Shown here: positions 7,458 to 12,663 of the stretch, piece after piece | Layout: each line of letters opens with the position of its first letter | Numbering within the stretch: position 1 is the first letter of the stretch | Assembly (NCBI GenBank): GCA_964633815.1 | Contig: CAZWHW010000037.1 | Location: 1-12,663 of the forward strand | Origin: CALKZN01 sp964633815 | Lineage (GTDB): Bacteria > Pseudomonadota > Gammaproteobacteria > Arenicellales > Arenicellaceae | Direction: 5' to 3' | DNA: 12,663 nt | Program-made: the position numbers and the translations under genes | The notes under the pieces: generated by a model | What the model saw: only the letters and a program-made list of their open reading frames with translations | Database searches by the model: none | Told to the model about the DNA's origin: nothing

Positions 7458-8924
7458 CTAGCCTGACAGTTTTTCTGCAAGCATAGAAAACAACTGTTGG
7501 TACGTTGTCGTTCTATCCATTTCAAACGAAGCCACAGACACGCCAAACTGGCGTTCAACTTCAACTAATAACAACATATGGTTTAGTGAATCCCATTTAG
7601 GCGTGATAGCAACTCCTGCTGAAGACCAATCCGTCTCTTGTGGTAATCCTAGATGTTTAATAATTAAAGACTGAAGCGCAGTTGCTAACTTATCACCTGA
7701 GTCATTTTGTATTGTGCTGGTTGTTTGAGATTTCTCTGTTGGGAGCGCTTGAATAGTATCTTGTTTGGCAAAAAAACCATAACCACCAGAACGTGTCATA
7801 TTTTTTTCTACCCACAAAAAGAATGATTGATCAGATTCATAAAGTTCTGTAATTGCTTCAGCTACTTGTTCAGGCAACATTGCATTAGATTGATCTGCTA
7901 CTTGCGCAGAGAAATTTGTACTAATTAAACCGGGAGAAATGACTTTTGCATTCAGACCCATTGACTGGAAATGATGATTAAAACTAGAACAAAAATTCAC
8001 CCCAGCTGCTTTTGCAGCACTATAATCTTGCCATCCTTCTGGATGGAAGTGCATTGCCGAACTAGACACAAAAATAAGCGTGCCATTTTGCTGCTCTAAC
8101 CATTGCGGCAGCAAAGCATCCGATAAATTTTTCATAGCCGCATAGTTCACTGACATTAGACTCGCGATGTCTGATGTTAATGCAGGACTTGCGCAATGCA
8201 CGACACAAGCTGCCTTTTGATTCAATCTAGTTAATAAAGATTCGAATTCAGCAACACCACATTTAGTTAAATCACACTCCATGACATCAACTTCAATCGC
8301 ATACTGAGATTCTAGATCATCAATTAGTGTCCGAACATCTGCCGTTTTTTTACGAACTTGTAAAATCAAATCATAACCTAGATGTGCAAAACGATGAGCA
8401 ATGCTTTGCCCTAATTCTCCTGCCGCACCTGTCAGCAGTATTGACTGCGAAGGTTGAATGAATGCTCCTGAGTGGCATAAACCGTCAACTTCTTTGATTT
8501 CTACCGTATCATCACGCACTTGTATTTTTTGCTCAGCTTCTATTAATAACTGTCGTTCGTGAAAAACAATCGTTCGAACAGTAAGAATTCGATTAGTTAA
8601 ATCAATCGCAATAATTTTTGCCGAATATGTCAGTTCAATATTATAAGGAACGGGGTTAAATGCTTTTAGTTGATGCGACAAATATAACGATTTATGACCA
8701 GGAAAAATCATTCCGGCAATAGCAGACAAAGGTGACGCCGCTAAATGTAAAGGCACAATAGGTTCAGAAAACGCTGTTTTCGATGCATAATTTGCATCGT
8801 GATGAAGTGGATTTTTATCGCCAGAAAGCTCACTAAATGCAGCAAAGTCCTTCTCAGTAAATATTCGACAAAAACTATATGTGTCATTTACCTGAAAATC
8901 TTCAATTCTCTTTTCTTGTGCCAT
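7458..8924 (-). CDS. MaoC hydratase / SDR / acyl carrier protein fusion
   Basis: One polypeptide of 488 residues carries three acyl-processing domains. Residues 1-140 are a MaoC-like hot-dog hydratase with the catalytic pattern SGDKNPLHHD (D36, H41). Residues 160-375 are a classical short-chain dehydrogenase/reductase with TGAAGELG (165-172), SSS (288-290) and YSAAK (Y301, K305), like 3-oxoacyl-ACP reductases. After a low-complexity Ser/Thr/Gln linker (395-410), residues 411-488 are an acyl carrier protein with WDSL (S446) as the phosphopantetheine site. The enzyme could reduce a 3-oxoacyl group and interconvert 3-hydroxyacyl and enoyl forms on its own carrier. No ketosynthase is in view. The start at 8924 is preferred over the ATG at 8939 because GGTGG lies eight bases before it. 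It follows the FkbH fusion within about 40 bases and ends 22 bases from the convergent acyltransferase gene. Confidence 0.83.
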   Translation of the reverse strand: MAQEKRIEDFQVNDTYSFCRIFTEKDFAAFSELSGDKNPLHHDANYASKTAFSEPIVPLHLAASPLSAIAGMIFPGHKSLYLSHQLKAFNPVPYNIELTYSAKIIAIDLTNRILTVRTIVFHERQLLIEAEQKIQVRDDTVEIKEVDGLCHSGAFIQPSQSILLTGAAGELGQSIAHRFAHLGYDLILQVRKKTADVRTLIDDLESQYAIEVDVMECDLTKCGVAEFESLLTRLNQKAACVVHCASPALTSDIASLMSVNYAAMKNLSDALLPQWLEQQNGTLIFVSSSAMHFHPEGWQDYSAAKAAGVNFCSSFNHHFQSMGLNAKVISPGLISTNFSAQVADQSNAMLPEQVAEAITELYESDQSFFLWVEKNMTRSGGYGFFAKQDTIQALPTEKSQTTSTIQNDSGDKLATALQSLIIKHLGLPQETDWSSAGVAITPKWDSLNHMLLLVEVERQFGVSVASFEMDRTTTYQQLFSMLAEKLSG

Positions 8925-8962
8925 TTTAATAACCACCATTCACTATTTTAACAATGACAAAA

Positions 8963-11425
8963 CTATGCATTTAACTGCAACCATTGAGGCAGTTTAATTT
9001 GCATCTTATTTTTATTGTGAAGATCAAGCTGCCATTCATTTTCAGCTTGTGCATAAAATCCATGCCGAGAAAAAATATCCCGTACTGGAGTATTACGTTC
9101 TGTAATATGAATGTTGCCATAAATTGATGTAATGCCTTTAGATAAACACTGCTGCTCTAACCAAACTAGCATTGCTGTTTCAATAGAACGACCCAACACT
9201 CGACACGATAATAACAGCAAGTCGACTACACATGATTGAGTGTTTTTTTTATTATAATTAACCACTAGCAAGCCTATCACTTCTTGTTCTGTTGCATTAT
9301 CCTGATAGCTCACTGTCACGACTTGATAATCATCGTCATTCAACAAACCTTTTAGTTGCTTATCACTAAAACGCTTGGTGGTCGTATTAAATTGATTCGT
9401 TTTATTAGTCAGTTGCACAGCTCTATTGAAAGAACCATCATTGACTGGCGCAATAGTCACCTTAATATTCAAACTCGCAAAATAATCATCTAAGTTTTGA
9501 AACTGCTTAATTTGCGCTCTATTTTGACGTTGCTTAGCATAATTCATAGCCCGCTTGGAATCTTCAGGCGTAGTCGTAGCTACTTTTAAAAAAGGTGATG
9601 CCAGCAGTGTTTTCATATAATTCACTGGATCCTGTGGTAGTTCGATCACTTTAACCTGTGGACAGAGTTTACGTACTTTTTCACACTCTAAAGGATTATC
9701 GTCAACAAACATGATATTGCTCAAAGACAAGCCTATTTCTTGAGCCATCGATTGAATGTTGACTGATTTTTCGTTCCAATCAATCCTGTAAGTTGCTAAA
9801 TGCTCTTCTTTGATCAGCATTTGAGGGTGTTCTTGTATTGCTTTCAAGGCTAGCGTTTCATCATTTTTAGAAGCGATTGCCAATGCAATTCCACGGTCGT
9901 GCAAGGCTAAAATAGTACGCTGAAAATCCTTAAATGCATTTCCGGGAAAATCACCACCCAATTGAACTCCATCAATGCCATCTTCTCCAAGCACTCCGCC
10001 CCATAAAGTGTTATCTAAATCTAAGACTATCAAGCGTGTGCTTACACCACATTCATTCGCAAGCAAACCAAGATAATGATTTGCTAATACATCAAAACCA
10101 GCGGCGCGATAGGGAATCTTACCGAGGTACCATAAACGAGCTTCTTGATGTTGCACTAATGCCAATGATTCTATGGGTAAAAGGCGCACATTTGCACAGT
10201 CTTTTAAAGATTCTTTCATTAGCTGGTTTAGCTTTGGCACAATCTCAGTAATATGATCTGCTACATCATTTAAAGCACTTTGTTTTAGCAAACATGAGCC
10301 AAACGAAAATAAATTAACCAACACTAAACGATTCACTTGTGTCGATAGTTGTTTGATTAAACTAATATAGCTTTCGACTAAAACCTGAATGCCTGAATAG
10401 CTCAGATCTTCAGAAAATTGCACATCAGAAAGATGCAATAAATCTTCTAAACGCGAAGGCAACAAACAAAAATCAATTGATTGCTCGGCAACTTTTCCAG
10501 ACAAAATATCATTCGCCATCTGACCATATTCATTAATCGAGAGATCTATACGGTATTGCGGCAACACTTCAATATGGGCTTGCTCTAAACTGGCTATCAG
10601 CGGTTCATAATTACTTTCGGCTAAGACACACACTTTCAATTCAGCTTGTTGTCCCGCATTGCTTATATTTGCAATTTGCTGTGCAAGAACTGCCTGATCA
10701 CGCACAAATGCCAGGATATTTGCAGTTAAATCTTGCTTACATTGTTGAGCAAAATCATCAAATGAAATACTTTGAATTTGACCTTGAGCAAAAGGCAAAG
10801 AAGTTATTTTTTTATCGTTCTTTAAGCTTGTTAAGCACTGAGTAAAATCATTTTTAACAGACAGTTTTTCATCTCGCACAAACATCTGCGTAAACAAAGT
10901 TGAATCACCACTAGCATTAAACTGTTTATCATAGCGATACGGCACAGAGAATTGTTGTTCATAATAATGAAACGGCGTGCAGTAAGACCAATCACAACCT
11001 AACATTATAATCGTGGCATTGTGTTGTTCAAAAAACTGATAAATGCTGCCCTCACCAAAACAAGTTTGCGTTGAGCACTCTAAGGCCATATCAATATCAT
11101 CGCCCAATAAAACGTGTGAATAAATTGGATGATGTGTGCGTTTTGCACCTAATAAATCACGCACCCAGTCAGCTAACACTCCTACTTCGGAAGGTAGCTT
11201 TCCATGGTATTCACCTGTCTTGGCAAATGAAAAAGTAAACGCTGGAAAAGCGAATTTATAATCTTGCGCTGTTAACAATCTAAGCGCTTTTAAAAACTCC
11301 CATTTAAAGGCTGGCAAAGATGTCTTATCTAAACCGAGATGCATCAAAGAAGAATGCATCACAATCCATCGACTATCTGAGCAAATAGCTTGTTTTATTC
11401 GCTCTTGAATTTGCTCAGCTTGCAT
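8963..11425 (-). CDS. AAC(3)-like acyltransferase / FkbH-like HAD fusion
   Basis: This 820-residue protein joins two functions. Residues 1-240 match the aminoglycoside N3-acetyltransferase family, which acylates sugar amines: HSSLMHLG (24-31), HPIYSHVLLG (99-108) and LGCDWSYCTPFHYYEQ (142-157). Residues 262-820 are a full FkbH-like protein with an SGNH-like N-terminal part, then the HAD phosphatase core DLDNTLWGG (469-477), ASKND (518-522) and VDDN (574-577). It ends with the family motif NKTNQFN (674-680) and a GNAT-like C-terminal domain (about 655-800). FkbH proteins are known to load glyceryl from 1,3-bisphosphoglycerate onto a carrier protein. The ATG at 11425 is chosen because it overlaps the previous stop (TGATG) and has AAGGAAG upstream. 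The longer open frame to 11488 lies inside the previous gene. The carrier protein is probably the ACP domain encoded next. Confidence 0.85.
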   Translation of the reverse strand: MQAEQIQERIKQAICSDSRWIVMHSSLMHLGLDKTSLPAFKWEFLKALRLLTAQDYKFAFPAFTFSFAKTGEYHGKLPSEVGVLADWVRDLLGAKRTHHPIYSHVLLGDDIDMALECSTQTCFGEGSIYQFFEQHNATIIMLGCDWSYCTPFHYYEQQFSVPYRYDKQFNASGDSTLFTQMFVRDEKLSVKNDFTQCLTSLKNDKKITSLPFAQGQIQSISFDDFAQQCKQDLTANILAFVRDQAVLAQQIANISNAGQQAELKVCVLAESNYEPLIASLEQAHIEVLPQYRIDLSINEYGQMANDILSGKVAEQSIDFCLLPSRLEDLLHLSDVQFSEDLSYSGIQVLVESYISLIKQLSTQVNRLVLVNLFSFGSCLLKQSALNDVADHITEIVPKLNQLMKESLKDCANVRLLPIESLALVQHQEARLWYLGKIPYRAAGFDVLANHYLGLLANECGVSTRLIVLDLDNTLWGGVLGEDGIDGVQLGGDFPGNAFKDFQRTILALHDRGIALAIASKNDETLALKAIQEHPQMLIKEEHLATYRIDWNEKSVNIQSMAQEIGLSLSNIMFVDDNPLECEKVRKLCPQVKVIELPQDPVNYMKTLLASPFLKVATTTPEDSKRAMNYAKQRQNRAQIKQFQNLDDYFASLNIKVTIAPVNDGSFNRAVQLTNKTNQFNTTTKRFSDKQLKGLLNDDDYQVVTVSYQDNATEQEVIGLLVVNYNKKNTQSCVVDLLLLSCRVLGRSIETAMLVWLEQQCLSKGITSIYGNIHITERNTPVRDIFSRHGFYAQAENEWQLDLHNKNKMQIKLPQWLQLNA

Positions 11426-12663
11426 CAAACCACTTCCTTGATCAAATCTGCATCGAGTAACTTTGCAAATAATGAAACCAATTCCCACGCTGGACAGTCA
11501 ATAATCTCTGCGATATCAATCACATCATGCTCGCCATCACAATACGCCAAAATATGCATCATGCGTTTAACATCCACTGGCTTGATCGGGCTTCCTAATG
11601 TTGGATATAAACCTCGCTTACCCATTTGTGGTTCACACATATTCACCGCTTGGTATCGTGCATTGTTTTCTACAAGCTGTAGGCAATAAATATAAGCCTC
11701 ATATGAAGCTTGCAAACCTTTAGGTGTCACGAACTCTAAATCATCATCTGACGAATGATATTCAGGGTATTCTCCAAACTTGCTCTTCATGAGAGAAGCT
11801 ACTTTCAAATCCACTCCAGGTGAACAATATTGGCGCTCATCACTGCCGCGATCTAAAAACGTATAGCGATCATAATCAGATTGTAAGTGCTTCAGAACAT
11901 GCTGAATTACTTTATCTGTCAGACCGTCACCTGCACGGCTAGGCAAATAAGAAAACTTGCCTTCATCACCAACACAATTGACATTAAAGCCAGTGAACAC
12001 TCGCTCTTTTAATAAGTCCAAATGTTGACTGATATAGGTAATAGAGCCAATAGTTTCAGGAACAAACACCACTCGGTAACTATATCGAAGTTGTTTTTGC
12101 TCTTGCAGCCATTGCACAAGTGATGTGGTCATGACTGGGCCTGATAATTCATTATTTGCCATAGACGGATGGCAAATATAGGTAGAAATTAATACTTCTT
12201 GCTCACTTTCACCTGGAATCAAGACTTCACCATAGGTAAGCGAGCCATCTTGTAAGCTTGTATCAATATGAATTTGATAATCACCTGGTTGCAATGATTC
12301 TCGCTGTGCATGAGTCAAGCAAAAACCCCATCGCTCTTTATAGTATGAGGTGATATACGGAATAGTTTGCGGCCGCTCAGGAAGAGAATAAAGATGTTCA
12401 TCCAGTTCTGCCAAACTCACTGTTTTTTGCATTGGTACGGAATAGTTCACAACATGCAAGTTGCTCACATTCGTATCGCAAATTTTTTCACCTTCAGGGG
12501 TAATGATATACGCCTCGTTTAAATTCCATTCTTTAGGCACATGCCAATCAAACACTTGAGTGCCTGTTGGCACTTCATGAATAGATAGTTCATTGAATTG
12601 ATCGCCAAGAATAGCCAATGTTTTACGCACTCCATTGCCCGTAATGCTCCGACAAATTGGGAA
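11425..12663 (-). CDS. DUF4910 (M28-like aminopeptidase fold) protein, 5' end off window
   Basis: This is a partial protein of 412 visible residues. Its start is beyond the right edge, because FPICRSITGNGVRKTL reads through to the last base and is conserved near the N-terminus of the family. The GTG at 12630 is therefore internal. The protein has the DUF4910 zinc-peptidase-like fold with an inserted DUF2172 segment (about 34-115, including VFDWHVPKEW and SYYKERWGFCLTH). The M28-like motifs follow: ICHPSMANNELSGP (163-176), PETIGS (202-207), RGSDERQY (272-279) and YHSSDDD (302-308). A C-terminal winged-helix HTH_47 domain lies at about 365-412. Such proteins are common in surface-glycan clusters, where their substrate is not established. 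A hydrolase acting on an amide bond is inferred. It ends in TGA overlapping the FkbH fusion start by one base, so translation is probably coupled. Confidence 0.85.
   Translation of the reverse strand, partial: FPICRSITGNGVRKTLAILGDQFNELSIHEVPTGTQVFDWHVPKEWNLNEAYIITPEGEKICDTNVSNLHVVNYSVPMQKTVSLAELDEHLYSLPERPQTIPYITSYYKERWGFCLTHAQRESLQPGDYQIHIDTSLQDGSLTYGEVLIPGESEQEVLISTYICHPSMANNELSGPVMTTSLVQWLQEQKQLRYSYRVVFVPETIGSITYISQHLDLLKERVFTGFNVNCVGDEGKFSYLPSRAGDGLTDKVIQHVLKHLQSDYDRYTFLDRGSDERQYCSPGVDLKVASLMKSKFGEYPEYHSSDDDLEFVTPKGLQASYEAYIYCLQLVENNARYQAVNMCEPQMGKRGLYPTLGSPIKPVDVKRMMHILAYCDGEHDVIDIAEIIDCPAWELVSLFAKLLDADLIKEVV

Noticed and set aside
11426..11488. Upstream start at 11488 for the FkbH fusion
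   Set aside because: The extra 21 residues lie wholly inside the end of the previous gene. The ATG at 11425 has a good ribosome-binding site and the usual TGATG overlap.
12628..12630. GTG at 12630 as the start of the DUF4910 gene
   Set aside because: The frame stays open to the window edge and encodes FPICRSITGNG, which is conserved in the family, so the real start is outside the window.

Overview
This window is part of a surface-glycan biosynthesis locus, probably from a gammaproteobacterium. The base composition is AT-leaning (about 40% GC by eye), genes are tightly packed, and the protein set resembles accessory O-antigen, capsule or flagellin-glycosylation islands. The taxonomic call is inference only, because no marker gene is present. 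A run of exactly 100 N (2377..2476) marks a scaffold join, so this is a draft assembly.

Layout, read in the direction of most genes (minus strand, right to left). (i) A DUF4910/M28-like aminopeptidase-fold protein, truncated at the right window edge, overlaps by one base (TGATG) an AAC(3)-like/FkbH-like fusion protein. That is followed by a three-domain MaoC hydratase / SDR / acyl carrier protein fusion. (ii) A plus-strand membrane O-acyltransferase with an SGNH domain (OafA type) is inserted between the two minus-strand blocks. (iii) A second minus-strand block holds a capsule-synthase-type glycosyltransferase, a GT28/MurG-like glycosyltransferase, a cytidylyltransferase interrupted by the assembly gap, a short NeuB-like synthase, a NeuA/LegF-like CMP-sugar synthetase, and a LegB-like NAD-dependent 4,6-dehydratase that runs off the left edge.

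How the genes may work together (inference). LegB, the NeuB-like synthase and the NeuA-like enzyme point to a legionaminic-type or related nonulosonic (sialic-like) acid, made as a CMP-sugar. The GT28-like and capsule-type transferases would pass it or partner sugars to an acceptor. The FkbH fusion, the ACP-bearing fusion and the OafA-type acyltransferase look like an acyl-decoration cassette: acyl groups are built or loaded on a dedicated carrier protein, transferred to a sugar amine by the AAC(3)-like domain, and further O-acylation occurs at the membrane. The aminotransferase, N-acetyltransferase and epimerase expected for a Leg pathway are not in the window and may lie beyond the left edge.

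The least ordinary elements are the AAC(3)-FkbH fusion beside a MaoC-SDR-ACP fusion, a NeuB homologue lacking its SAF domain and part of its barrel, and a second cytidylyltransferase hidden by the gap. No RNA genes, insertion sequences, CRISPR arrays or tRNAs were seen. The longest gene-free stretch is the ~146-base region at 5229..5374.
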